The notes beneath the pieces were generated by a model, which was given only the letters and a program-made list of their open reading frames with translations, was not told the origin of the DNA and did no database searches. A stretch of DNA of 64,000 nt from NCBI GenBank assembly GCA_029262735.1, contig JAJCYY010000090.1, positions 40,116 through 104,115 on the forward strand. The letters are read 5' to 3'. This stretch comes from Chloroflexota bacterium. Lineage in GTDB: Bacteria; Chloroflexota; Dehalococcoidia; Lucifugimonadales; Lucifugimonadaceae. The position numbers and the translations under genes were made by a program. Shown piece after piece: positions 40,737 to 49,062 of this stretch (its first letter is position 1; every line of letters starts with the position of its first letter).

Positions 40737-43547
40737 TTAGCGTCGGCTCTTGGCCTGCTTCTGCGCCATCCGTTCGTATTTGCGACGCTCCTGGCGGGTC
40801 AACTTTCGGCCGTCCGGAGTGTGTGTTGGGACAGTGACTTTCTCTGCGCCGTGCCCGCGCTCGACACCCGCCATCACAGATTTTTGGCCTGCCACCGCTG
40901 CGGCCCGCCTGCGCGCCCCATCATCCCCTGAGGCTCCGTTGGACACTGGCACTCCTGCCGCCTGCGGCTTTGCTGCCGTTACGTTGCGTGGCTGCTGGGG
41001 CGGAGGCTGATTTGAGAGTGCGACCCGGAATATCTGGCGTGCGATGTTCGATTCGATGCGAGTCACGAGCTCCTGGAACATCTCGAAACCCTGCCGTTTG
41101 TACTGCACCAGCGGGTCACGTTGTCCGGCCGCCTCAAGGCCGATGCCCTGGCGCATGCCGTCCATCGTGGTCAGGTGTTCCACCCAGAGTGTGTCGACGC
41201 CCCGGAGCATGATGGCGCGCTCCAATCGGCGCATCATGTCCTCGCCGAACTCCACTTCTCGCTGGTCGTAGAGCTTCTCTGCGTACTGGATGAGCTGATC
41301 GATGATCTCGTCGATCTCGTTATCGTAGACCTCGTCCTCTTCGTCGAAGATTTCGGGAATCGGAAAGACGTTGTTCAGTTCGCGCTGGAAGCCGGTGACA
41401 TCCCAGCTGTCCGGATCACCGGCGAGGTACTGCTGAGTGATGGCGGTCAGCTCACGCTCGAGATACCGCATGATCGTCTCACGCAGGTCTTCGCCCTCGA
41501 GGATCTGCCTGCGGAGCCTGTAGATCACATCACGCTGCGTGTTGACCACGTCGTCGTAGTCGACAAGCGTCTTGCGGATCTCGAAGTGCTGGCCTTCGAC
41601 CTTGCTCTGGGCGCTTTCGATGGTGCGAGAGATGACTCGGTTCTCTATCGGCTCGTCCTCATCCCATTTGAACGCGCCCATGATGCTGCGGATGCGGTCG
41701 CCGCCGAACCACTTGATGATGTCGTCTTCGGTCGACAGGAAGAACTGTGTGGCCCCGGGGTCGCCCTGCCTGCCTGAGCGTCCACGCAGCTGGTTGTCGA
41801 TTCGGCGGGACTCGTGGCGCTCAGTTCCAAGGACAAAAAGGCCGCCGGCGTCGATCACCTTCTTGTGATCTTCTTCCCACTGGTCGTTATTGAGATCCAG
41901 TGCCTCCGGGTTGCCGCCGAGGATGATGTCTGTGCCACGACCTGCCATATTCGTTGAGACGGTGACCGAACCGGGCCGACCGGCCTGTGCGATCACTTCG
42001 GCCTCTCGCTCGTGCTGTTTGGCGTTCAGCACGTTGAACTGCAGGTTGCGCTGGCGCAATAGTTCGGCGAGCTGTTCGGATTTTTCGATGGAGGTCGTGC
42101 CAACTAGCACCGGCCGGCCGTGATGCGACAGGTCTTCGATGGTATTCGCCACCGCTCGCCACTTGGCGTCCTCGTTCATGAAAATCTGGTCACGCATATC
42201 GTCACGGCAGATCTCGCGGTTGGTCGGGACGTTCACGACCTCAAGCTTGTAGATCTTGAAGAACTCTTCCGCCTCGGTCGCCGCCGTTCCGGTCATGCCA
42301 GCCAGCTTCTCGTACATGCGGAAGTAGTTCTGCAACGTGATTGTGGCGTAGGTCATCGACTCCCGCTGGACCTCGACACCCTCTTTGGCTTCGATGGCCT
42401 GGTGCAGTCCGTCGGAGTAGCGGCGACCTTCCATGAGCCGGCCGGTGAACTCGTCGACGATGATGATCTCGCCTGCCCGGACGACGTACTGAACGTCCTT
42501 CAGATACAGGTTTTCTGCGCGAATGGAGTTCTCGACGAAGTGTGAGAGAGCCTGGTTGTCGGGCGAATACAGGTTGTCGACGTTCAACGCCTGTTCAACG
42601 CGGGCAATGCCGTCTTCGGTCATTGCGATAGTCTTCTTGGCGTCGTCTATCTCGAAGTCGCGGTCTCGCCGCAGCTGGCGGGCGACCTGCGAGAAGCGCC
42701 TGTACTCCTGGCCCGATTCCTGGGCCGGACCCGAGATGATGAGCGGAGTCCTGGCCTCGTCGATGAGAATGTTGTCCACCTCGTCAACGACGGCATAGGC
42801 AAGTTCGCGCTGGACCATTCGCTCCTTCGAATCGACCATGTTGTCGCGCAGGTAGTCGAAGCCGAGCTCGTTGTTGGTGGCATAGAGGATGTCTGCGGCG
42901 TAGGCATCGCGCTTCGCCGTTTCGTACAGATGTTCACCGGCGACATCGGCGAAGGCGAGCGAGCCATCCTCGTGGTCTACGTCTGAAGCTTCACCACTCG
43001 TCTCTGCCTCCGCTTCTGCGCGCTCCTCTCGTTGCGCCTTCGCACGTTCAGGGTCGTAGACGAACGAGGCGCCGGTCTCCAGGCAGCCGACCTGCAGGCC
43101 GAGCGCGAAGTAGATTGCGCCCATCCATGATGCGTCACGTTTCGCAAGGTAGTCGTTGACGGTGACCACGTGGACGCCTTCGCCAGTTAGCGCGTTGAGA
43201 TACGCGGGAAGCGTTGCGACCAGTGTCTTTCCCTCACCCGTCCGCATCTCTGCGATCTTGCCCTGATGGAGCACAATGCCGCCGATGAGCTGTACATCGA
43301 AGTGGCGCATGCCGAGGGAGCGGCGAGATGCCTCACGCACCGCGGCGAACGCCTCGGGAAGCAGTTCGTCCAGCGTCTCACCGGCTTCAACACGAGATTT
43401 GAACTCTGGAGTGAGATCGCGCAACTCGTCGTCTGACAGGCTCTTCATCTCGTCTTCGAGCGAGTTGATCTCGTCGACGACGGGCCGAAGCGCTTTGACC
43501 GCTTTTTCGTTGGAGTCACCAACGATTTTGTTTAGCAGGCCGAACAT
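40737..43547 (-). CDS. secA: Preprotein translocase ATPase SecA
   Basis: A 936-aa motor that pushes precursors through SecYEG. Walker A is MRTGEGKTLVATLPAYLNAL, Walker B/DEAD-type is VVDEVDNILIDEARTPL, and SKERMVQRELAYAVVDE, MAGRGTDIILGGNPEAL and ESRRIDNQLRGRSGRQGDPG are the standard helicase blocks. An acidic insert (ERAEAEAETSGEASDVDHED) of about 30 residues splits the region before GEHLYETAKRDA. The C-terminus is Lys/Arg-rich and has no CxCx8CH/C zinc tail, so SecB binding is not expected. Upstream by 92 bases is prs on the same strand. Confidence 0.97.
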   Translation of the reverse strand: MFGLLNKIVGDSNEKAVKALRPVVDEINSLEDEMKSLSDDELRDLTPEFKSRVEAGETLDELLPEAFAAVREASRRSLGMRHFDVQLIGGIVLHQGKIAEMRTGEGKTLVATLPAYLNALTGEGVHVVTVNDYLAKRDASWMGAIYFALGLQVGCLETGASFVYDPERAKAQREERAEAEAETSGEASDVDHEDGSLAFADVAGEHLYETAKRDAYAADILYATNNELGFDYLRDNMVDSKERMVQRELAYAVVDEVDNILIDEARTPLIISGPAQESGQEYRRFSQVARQLRRDRDFEIDDAKKTIAMTEDGIARVEQALNVDNLYSPDNQALSHFVENSIRAENLYLKDVQYVVRAGEIIIVDEFTGRLMEGRRYSDGLHQAIEAKEGVEVQRESMTYATITLQNYFRMYEKLAGMTGTAATEAEEFFKIYKLEVVNVPTNREICRDDMRDQIFMNEDAKWRAVANTIEDLSHHGRPVLVGTTSIEKSEQLAELLRQRNLQFNVLNAKQHEREAEVIAQAGRPGSVTVSTNMAGRGTDIILGGNPEALDLNNDQWEEDHKKVIDAGGLFVLGTERHESRRIDNQLRGRSGRQGDPGATQFFLSTEDDIIKWFGGDRIRSIMGAFKWDEDEPIENRVISRTIESAQSKVEGQHFEIRKTLVDYDDVVNTQRDVIYRLRRQILEGEDLRETIMRYLERELTAITQQYLAGDPDSWDVTGFQRELNNVFPIPEIFDEEDEVYDNEIDEIIDQLIQYAEKLYDQREVEFGEDMMRRLERAIMLRGVDTLWVEHLTTMDGMRQGIGLEAAGQRDPLVQYKRQGFEMFQELVTRIESNIARQIFRVALSNQPPPQQPRNVTAAKPQAAGVPVSNGASGDDGARRRAAAVAGQKSVMAGVERGHGAEKVTVPTHTPDGRKLTRQERRKYERMAQKQAKSRR

Positions 43548-43639
43548 GTCTGGGTAAGCCTCTTAACAGGGTTGTTGGGCCGTAAGCCGCATGGACCCAT
43601 TCAGGTGATAAGGAGGCGATGGCTTTTCCTGGTTGCCGC

Positions 43640-44596
43640 CTACCTGAACAGTGCGCCGACGGAACGGCCTTCGTGGATTCGCCTGATCGCCTCGCCAACC
43701 AGCGGTGCGATCGGCACTACCGTGATCTTAGGATGCCTCTTTCTATCTTCCAGCGGCATCGTGTCTGTAATGACCAACTCTTTAAGATTAGGGACTGCTG
43801 TCAACTTTTGCGCTGCGTCACCCGGCAGAACTGCGTGGGTAGCGCACGCATAAATACCCTTCGATCCCTTGTCTGCAAGTATGTTTGCCGCCGCGATCAT
43901 CGTGCTGCCGGTATTGATCTCATCGTCGAACAGCAGCGCGTACTTACCTTCTACATTACCGATTACGTTCAGAGTTTCAACCTGGTCGTTGTTGCCCAGC
44001 CGTCTTTTCTCGACAATTGCCAGCGGCACGTTCAGGCGCGTTGCGAATACCCTGGACCGGCGGGACGAGCCGATATCGGGAGCGACGACGACCAGGTCTT
44101 CCGTTGAGATGTCCTTCTTGGCGAAGTAGTCAGCGAGCATCGGCAAAGCTGTCAGCTCGTCTACCACCGTCGAGAAGAAGCCCTGCACCTGGGCCGCGTG
44201 AAGGTCTACGAGCACAACCCTGTCTGCCCCTGCGGTGTGGATCAGGTCTGCGATTAGCCTTCCCGTAATGGGAACCCGTGGCTGGTCCTTTTTATCGGTC
44301 CGGGCATACGAGTAGTACGGGATGACGGCGGTTATGCGGCCTGCCGATGCGCGGCGTGCCGCATCGATGAAGATCAGCATCTCCATGATGTTGTCATTGA
44401 CCGGATAGGCCGTCGGCTGAACGATGAAGACGTCCCGATGGCGGACGTTGTCGAGGATGCGCACGAAGGTGTTGTCGTTGTTGAACTTGGAGAACTCGGC
44501 GGCTCCGAGATCGCAATCGAGGTATTCGCAGATCCTCTTTGCGAGAACCGGGTGGGCCTGCCCGGTAAAGATCATCGGTCCGCCATTCAGGAACAA
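43640..44596 (-). CDS. prs: Ribose-phosphate pyrophosphokinase
   Basis: PRPP synthetase (318 aa) making PRPP from ribose-5-phosphate and ATP for nucleotide, His and Trp synthesis. YYSYARTDKKDQPRVPITG, the catalytic His of LVDLHAAQVQGFF, and VVAPDIGSSRRSRVFA are conserved. The PRPP-binding loop reads LFDDEINTGSTMI, where most enzymes have DDMIDTAGT. Start is TTG 44596 with GAGGAG six bases upstream and one base from the stop of the enoyl-CoA hydratase gene, so both are cotranscribed. Confidence 0.95.
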   Translation of the reverse strand: MFLNGGPMIFTGQAHPVLAKRICEYLDCDLGAAEFSKFNNDNTFVRILDNVRHRDVFIVQPTAYPVNDNIMEMLIFIDAARRASAGRITAVIPYYSYARTDKKDQPRVPITGRLIADLIHTAGADRVVLVDLHAAQVQGFFSTVVDELTALPMLADYFAKKDISTEDLVVVAPDIGSSRRSRVFATRLNVPLAIVEKRRLGNNDQVETLNVIGNVEGKYALLFDDEINTGSTMIAAANILADKGSKGIYACATHAVLPGDAAQKLTAVPNLKELVITDTMPLEDRKRHPKITVVPIAPLVGEAIRRIHEGRSVGALFR

Positions 44597-44597
44597 G

Positions 44598-45437
44598 TCA
44601 GACTCCTCGGTAGTTTGGCGCTCGCTTTTCGCGGGCCGCGGCCATGCCTTCTGCGTGATCTGCCGATGATAACGTGATTGACTCGGCCGCGGCGGACAGT
44701 TGAAGCGCGCTTGTAAGGTCTGTGCCGAGGCTGCGGTGCATCATCGTCTTGGCCAGCCGCGTGGCAATTGGCGGACCCGCTGCGAGACGCGTTGCAAGTT
44801 CGGTTGCCTCTGCGAGAAGTTGATCGGCGGGCACAATTCTGTTCAGGAATCCAGATGCAAGCGCTTCTTCCGCGTTCATGAAATCGCCGGTCAGCATCAT
44901 CTCTGCCGCTTTCGCCATACCGAACATGCGCGGGTAGAACCAGACACCTCCGTAACCGGGGAACAGGCCGACCCTGATATAGGCGGCCGAAAAGCGTGCG
45001 TCCGGGGAAGCGATTCGGATGTCGCAGGTGCATGCGATGTCAAGACCAGCGCCGACGGCGGGGCCGCTTATTGCTGCGATGACGGGCTTTTCCATGTCGA
45101 ACAGGGTGAGGATTATTCGGTGGGAAAGTTGGAAGCCGCGGCGCAGAGCCTCTGGGCCGCCGGGACCGGGTGAGTGCGGGCCATCGGATGAGCCACCGGC
45201 TAGCTCGTCTGTATCGACGCCTGAGCAGAATGAAGCGCCTGAGCCGGTGAGAACGATGGCACGGACCGATTCATTTTCGGAGAGGTCGGCCACGGCCTTG
45301 TCGAGCGCGATTAGCATCTCGTGGTTGAGCGCGTTGCGCCGTGCGGGCCGGTTGAGTGTGATCGTCCCGACACCGGCATCTTCGTCGAGACCGGTCAGGA
45401 CGGCGAGGTCAGGATTTTCGCCGGGGGATTCGGACAT
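44598..45437 (-). CDS. Enoyl-CoA hydratase/isomerase family protein
   Basis: Crotonase-fold protein of 279 aa. The first oxyanion-hole segment is RAIVLTGSGASFCSGVDTDE, the second AAISGPAVGAGLDIACTCDI, and RFSAAYIRVGLFPGYGG is the acyl-CoA site. The usual catalytic Glu of typical hydratases near P-E-x-G is missing from that last block, so an isomerase or hydrolase-type reaction is as likely as hydration. Immediately upstream of prs and preceded by a 17-bp palindrome. The exact CoA ester is unknown. Confidence 0.88.
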   Translation of the reverse strand: MSESPGENPDLAVLTGLDEDAGVGTITLNRPARRNALNHEMLIALDKAVADLSENESVRAIVLTGSGASFCSGVDTDELAGGSSDGPHSPGPGGPEALRRGFQLSHRIILTLFDMEKPVIAAISGPAVGAGLDIACTCDIRIASPDARFSAAYIRVGLFPGYGGVWFYPRMFGMAKAAEMMLTGDFMNAEEALASGFLNRIVPADQLLAEATELATRLAAGPPIATRLAKTMMHRSLGTDLTSALQLSAAAESITLSSADHAEGMAAAREKRAPNYRGV

Positions 45438-45486
45438 CCGGGCATATTACCAGCGGCAGGAACGGAGACTGTGCGGTCCGAACTAG

Positions 45487-45503
45487 CTCTACCTCAGGTA
45501 GAG
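45487..45503. promoter_or_regulatory. Perfect 17-bp palindrome upstream of the enoyl-CoA hydratase
   Basis: CTCTACCT-C-AGGTAGAG lies 50 bases before the minus-strand ATG at 45437, where a TetR/FadR-type operator would overlap the promoter. No regulator gene is adjacent. Confidence 0.35.
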
Positions 45504-45533
45504 GACTAAAGGAGAGAGGGAAGCGATCTGTTT

Positions 45534-45584
45534 GTCGTTCTGAACTACATCCTGAGCATGTCGAAGGATCAAGCTCAGGATGAC
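45534..45584 (+). repeat. Short family A repeat
   Basis: GTCGTTCTGAACTACATCCT...GAAGGATCAAGCTCAGGATGAC: the inverted ends are kept, the core is shortened to 51 bp. Confidence 0.65.
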
Positions 45585-45598
45585 GGACGAACCGAAGG

Positions 45599-45835
45599 CT
45601 AAGCCGCTTCTCTTTGTTCGCCCAATTCGCCCAGTTCGCCCAGGTTGGGCGCCTCTGCGGCGACTCGTTCAGGACCGAACGGGAGGCCTCCGCCGATTTC
45701 AGGCGATTGGTTGTCCCGGCGGGTCATGAAGTCACGGTTGAACCCGCATTGCAAGCACTTGGCGTATACACCGTAGTTATCGCGGTCCAACTTCACATCG
45801 CCGCTGCATCGAGGGCAGGCCTTCGTGTAGAGCAT
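45599..45835 (-). CDS. Small zinc-ribbon protein (78 aa)
   Basis: Two knuckles, ACPRCSGDV and KCLQCGFNRD, separated by about 17 residues form a zinc ribbon in the first 40 residues; the rest is Pro/Glu-rich and likely disordered (NLGELGELGEQREAA). It resembles the ribbon protein at 28491. Upstream AAGGG gives a reasonable start at ATG 45835. Role unknown. Confidence 0.8.
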   Translation of the reverse strand: MLYTKACPRCSGDVKLDRDNYGVYAKCLQCGFNRDFMTRRDNQSPEIGGGLPFGPERVAAEAPNLGELGELGEQREAA

Positions 45836-45984
45836 CTCATCACCCTTAGACTGGTTTTACAGGCCACTTTTTCTGAAATCGAAAGGAGAACGGGGAGAGA
45901 CTATGCGCGGGCGAATCGGCGGGACCTGTTGACTCCACCAGTGTGGCGTAGGTGCTGACACGCAGACGTTAGTTCAAGCGGAGA

Positions 45985-46335
45985 TCAGGCCAGCCTCTTT
46001 GCGTACTCGGCGGCATCGAAGCCAAATAGCACGTTCTTGCCTGTTATCAAGATGGGCCGACGAATCAGGCGTGGCTCGTCGAGCATCAAATCGATGAGCT
46101 TTTTGTCCGACAGTTTTCCTCGCTGCTCGCGATGCGGTTTTGCGCTCGGGCTACGCCATGAAAACATCTCGTCAACGGAGGCCATTCCTGCGATGCGCTC
46201 AATCTCATCTCGGGACAGGCGGTCTTTGAAGAAATCACGCTGGTCGGTGGACTCCACAGCTTGCGAAAGGGCACCTTTCGCTTTGCGACAGGTCTCTCAT
46301 TTTGTGTAGTGATAGAAGATAGGTTTCTTAGCCAA
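45985..46335 (-). CDS. ArsC/Spx-family thioredoxin-fold selenoprotein (in-frame UGA as Sec13)
   Basis: Reading from TTG 46335 through the TGA at 46297-46299 gives a 116-aa ArsC/Spx-type protein: KKPIFYHYTK-Sec-ETCRKAK, then ESTDQRDFFKDRLSRDEI and RLIRRPILITGKNVLFGFD. The TGA stands where family members have the first Cys of the CxxC active site, and the second Cys is intact. Sequence on both sides of the TGA matches the family in one frame, so this is recoding or a very recent single mutation. A SECIS-like hairpin follows 15 bases later. A conventional call would begin at GTG 46257 and lose the active site. Probable redox or arsenate-reductase-like function; substrate unknown. Confidence 0.8.
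46263..46281 (-). promoter_or_regulatory. Bacterial SECIS-like hairpin after the UGA codon
   Basis: On the minus strand GCGAAAGG-TGC-CCTTTCGC forms a perfect 8-bp stem, or a 6-bp stem with the six-base loop GGTGCC. It begins 15 bases after the UGA, so the apical loop starts about 21 bases from it and begins with GG, fitting the bacterial SECIS rules for SelB (loop G, 16-37 bases from UGA). The stem also codes for KGALSQ, so conservation there is double-constrained. Confidence 0.7.
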
Positions 46336-46439
46336 AGAGTCATCTTTCCGTAATTGCTGTGTTGTACGCTAACTGTTGAGTTTATTGCAGCCCGGTACGG
46401 TTCGGCCAACTCGGCCTGATATGTCGGTAAAAGGATGAA

Positions 46440-47900
46440 ATGACAGCCAGGGGAAACGAAAGCACGGAGGCTCGGCTCGATGCGGTTGCTGCCGAATCGC
46501 CGGGCTTCAACATGCCTTCGCCTGGCCGCTCAATCCGCAAAGCCATTGCAGTTCATCGCCGCGGGCCTCGCAGCCTCGTCAACCTGAGCCTCTATGCGGC
46601 CGGTCTCTCCGGAATGTGGACCGCTTTCGGCACACCGCTACTGCCAATTACGATCGAAGAGATTCTTTCCGATGGCGGCTCGCAGATCCTGGGATTCACC
46701 TTCGACGAGGACAACAAGAACGGCGCACTCGGACTTGTCTCACTAATCGGACTCGTAGCCGCCGCGCTGGCACAGCCGATCTCCGGAATCATGAGCGACC
46801 GAAGGAGCGGGCCCTCCAAACGGTTGCCGTTCCTGCTGGTCGGTTCATTTGGCATGGCCGCTTCCGTACTGTTTCTCGGGATGGTTGGAACGCTGATAGC
46901 GCTTATCCTCCTCAATATTATGATCCAGGGAATGGGCAACTTCGGCCAGGGCGCGGCGAACGGGCTGATTGCGGACCACGTTGGCAAAGGAAGCAAGGGC
47001 GCGGCAGCCGGCGCGTTGAACCTTTCTCGCGTCGTCGGCGCGGGGGTTTTGACGGGAGTCGTGCTGTTGATGATGGGGCAGTATGACGCCGATACTTCTC
47101 CGGGATGGTTGACCGGATCACTGGTGTTAATGGCAACCGTGACAGTCCTGACGACGCTATGGACGGTTACTTCGGTGCGCCGCGGTGGTGGCCAGTTAGA
47201 GGACGATGGCGCTGATGTGCTGGTTGAGATGCAGGAGATCGAAGCAGAAGAGGTTTCGACCGATGAGACCGACAGCGTCGTGCCGCATGACAGCTACCTG
47301 CGTTTCCTGATTGCGCTCACCGTAGCCATCGCCGGTTTCTCGGCGCTTCAGCTCTACTCATTTTTTTACCTTGAGGATGTGATTGGACTGGAAAATCCCG
47401 CAAGGGGAGCAGTGGCGATTCTCGTCGCGATCGCCGTTGCTACCGCCCTGACCGTACTGCCCGCAGGACGATTGACCGACCGGATAGGCCGCGATCCGAT
47501 GCTGGTGATCGGAGGTAGCCTCGGAGTGGTGGCGACACTGATCCTGATCTTTGCAGGATCAATCCTCGTGGTCACGCTCGTCGGTTTGATGGTGGGCGTC
47601 GTGATCGGCATATTCCTGACGGTCAGCTGGGCGCTGGCGAACGACTTGGTCTCCAAGCGGCATGCAGCGCGGGACCTCGGATACGCCAGCATCGCCGCTC
47701 TCATAGGTTCCGCCGTCTCCAGGATCTCGGGAATTGGCGTCGACCGTCTGAACGAGGTCCAGGACGCTCTTGGTTACCAGGTTGTACTGGGCGCGGTCGC
47801 TCTCTCGTTCATCATCTCGGTATCGCTTATGACGAGGCTGGGCGCGAGCGGCAAGAAAGATGTTGCGGACAAATTGCCTGAAGGGTCCCTGGCAGACTGA
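46440..47900 (+). CDS. MFS transporter, sugar/GPH-like
   Basis: A 486-aa carrier with about 12 TM segments. The loop ISGIMSDRRSGPSKRLPFLL between TM2 and TM3 is the pattern of GPH/sucrose-proton and related sugar symporters, and PAGRLTDRIGRDPMLVIGG marks the second-half repeat. An acidic loop of about 40 residues (EDDGADVLVEMQEIEAEEVS) links the halves. ATG 46440 follows AAGGATGAA. Divergent from the selenoprotein gene, with a shared 104-bp promoter region. Substrate unknown. Confidence 0.85.
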   Translation: MTARGNESTEARLDAVAAESPGFNMPSPGRSIRKAIAVHRRGPRSLVNLSLYAAGLSGMWTAFGTPLLPITIEEILSDGGSQILGFTFDEDNKNGALGLVSLIGLVAAALAQPISGIMSDRRSGPSKRLPFLLVGSFGMAASVLFLGMVGTLIALILLNIMIQGMGNFGQGAANGLIADHVGKGSKGAAAGALNLSRVVGAGVLTGVVLLMMGQYDADTSPGWLTGSLVLMATVTVLTTLWTVTSVRRGGGQLEDDGADVLVEMQEIEAEEVSTDETDSVVPHDSYLRFLIALTVAIAGFSALQLYSFFYLEDVIGLENPARGAVAILVAIAVATALTVLPAGRLTDRIGRDPMLVIGGSLGVVATLILIFAGSILVVTLVGLMVGVVIGIFLTVSWALANDLVSKRHAARDLGYASIAALIGSAVSRISGIGVDRLNEVQDALGYQVVLGAVALSFIISVSLMTRLGASGKKDVADKLPEGSLAD

Positions 47901-48013
47901 GTCTCCCTGACGTCTACGCGCCTACCTGAACACTCGCAACGGGCCTATATAATCAGAGGCCGCACGCAGTACCGGCTGCTCGTGATCCAGGTACAGGAGC
48001 CCCAACACTAACC

Positions 48014-48991
48014 ATGACGACCACCGAAAACGTCGAAGGCCGGTCGATGGACGTCTACCTGGCAAGCCCGCGCGGGTTCTGCGCGGGCGTCGTGCTTGCC
48101 GTGGACATTGTTGAGCTTGCACTGAAGAAGTACGGAACACCGGTGTACGTCAAGCACCAGATAGTGCACAACCCGATCGTGGTCGCCGAAACGGAGAGCA
48201 AAGGCGCAATCACCGTGGACGAGGTCACAGACGTGCCCGAAGGCTCGGTCGTAGTGTTCTCAGCCCACGGCTCGCCGCCCTCCGACCACGAAGAAGCGAA
48301 GCGTCGAAACCTGACCGTTATCGACGCCACATGCCCGCTGGTGACGCGTGTCCACAATGAAGCCAAAAAGTACGCGCGCGAGGGCAAGAAGATCATCCTG
48401 GTGGGTCACCGCGGCCACCAGGAGGTGATCGGCTCGACCGGACAGACAGATATGACGCTAATTGATGAGCGCGAGGGCATCGATGTGCCTGAATTCGAGG
48501 AGGGTGACGCCGAGGTTGCCGTGCTGACACAGACGACGTTATCTGTCCGTGACACGGCGGCGGCGATCGACAAAATCACTGAGCGCTATCCGAGTGCCCT
48601 GGTCCGTAATGACATTTGCTACGCGACGACGAACCGCCAGGAGGCCGCGAGCCAGCTTGCCGAGGTTGCGGAGATGGTGCTGGTGATCGGCGCGCAGAAC
48701 AGCTCCAACTGCAACCGTCTCAAGGAGGTTGCGGAGTCGTACGGCGTGGCGTCGTACCTGATCAACGGACCACAGGAGATGGATTCGAGGTGGTTCAATG
48801 GGATAACCCGCGTTGGGATCACATCGGGCGCTTCAACCCCGGAGTCGAGCGTTGCGGCCGTGATCAAGGCCATTGACCCGAAGAACGTTATCTATGTTGG
48901 GCAGGGCGATGAGAACATTACGTTCAGGCTGCCGGCCGAGCTTCAGGCCACGCAGAAAACGGCGGGCATTCACACCGGTACGCGCAGGTGA
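48014..48991 (+). CDS. ispH: 4-hydroxy-3-methylbut-2-enyl diphosphate reductase
   Basis: IspH (325 aa), the last enzyme of the MEP isoprenoid pathway, reducing HMBPP to IPP and DMAPP with an iron-sulfur cluster. The three cluster Cys are those in PRGFCAGV, DATCPLVT and the NSSNCNRLKEVAE block. HQIVHNPIVV, FSAHGSPP, GHRGHQEVIG and TSGASTPE contain substrate-contacting residues. It shows that the organism uses the MEP route. ATG 48014 is the annotated start; a Met at residue 12 begins the core. Confidence 0.97.
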   Translation: MTTTENVEGRSMDVYLASPRGFCAGVVLAVDIVELALKKYGTPVYVKHQIVHNPIVVAETESKGAITVDEVTDVPEGSVVVFSAHGSPPSDHEEAKRRNLTVIDATCPLVTRVHNEAKKYAREGKKIILVGHRGHQEVIGSTGQTDMTLIDEREGIDVPEFEEGDAEVAVLTQTTLSVRDTAAAIDKITERYPSALVRNDICYATTNRQEAASQLAEVAEMVLVIGAQNSSNCNRLKEVAESYGVASYLINGPQEMDSRWFNGITRVGITSGASTPESSVAAVIKAIDPKNVIYVGQGDENITFRLPAELQATQKTAGIHTGTRR

Positions 48992-49062
48992 GTGACCGGC
49001 CCAGTTTCTCGAACTCGCCTGAATCCGGCGAAAGCCGCGCAAACCCGTAGAGAGCAAGTGCC

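Noticed and set aside
46086..46409. Minus-strand frame overlapping the ArsC/Spx gene in another register (MTLWLRNLSS...)
   Set aside because: It has no similarity to any family, whereas the register read through the UGA gives a complete ArsC/Spx-type protein.
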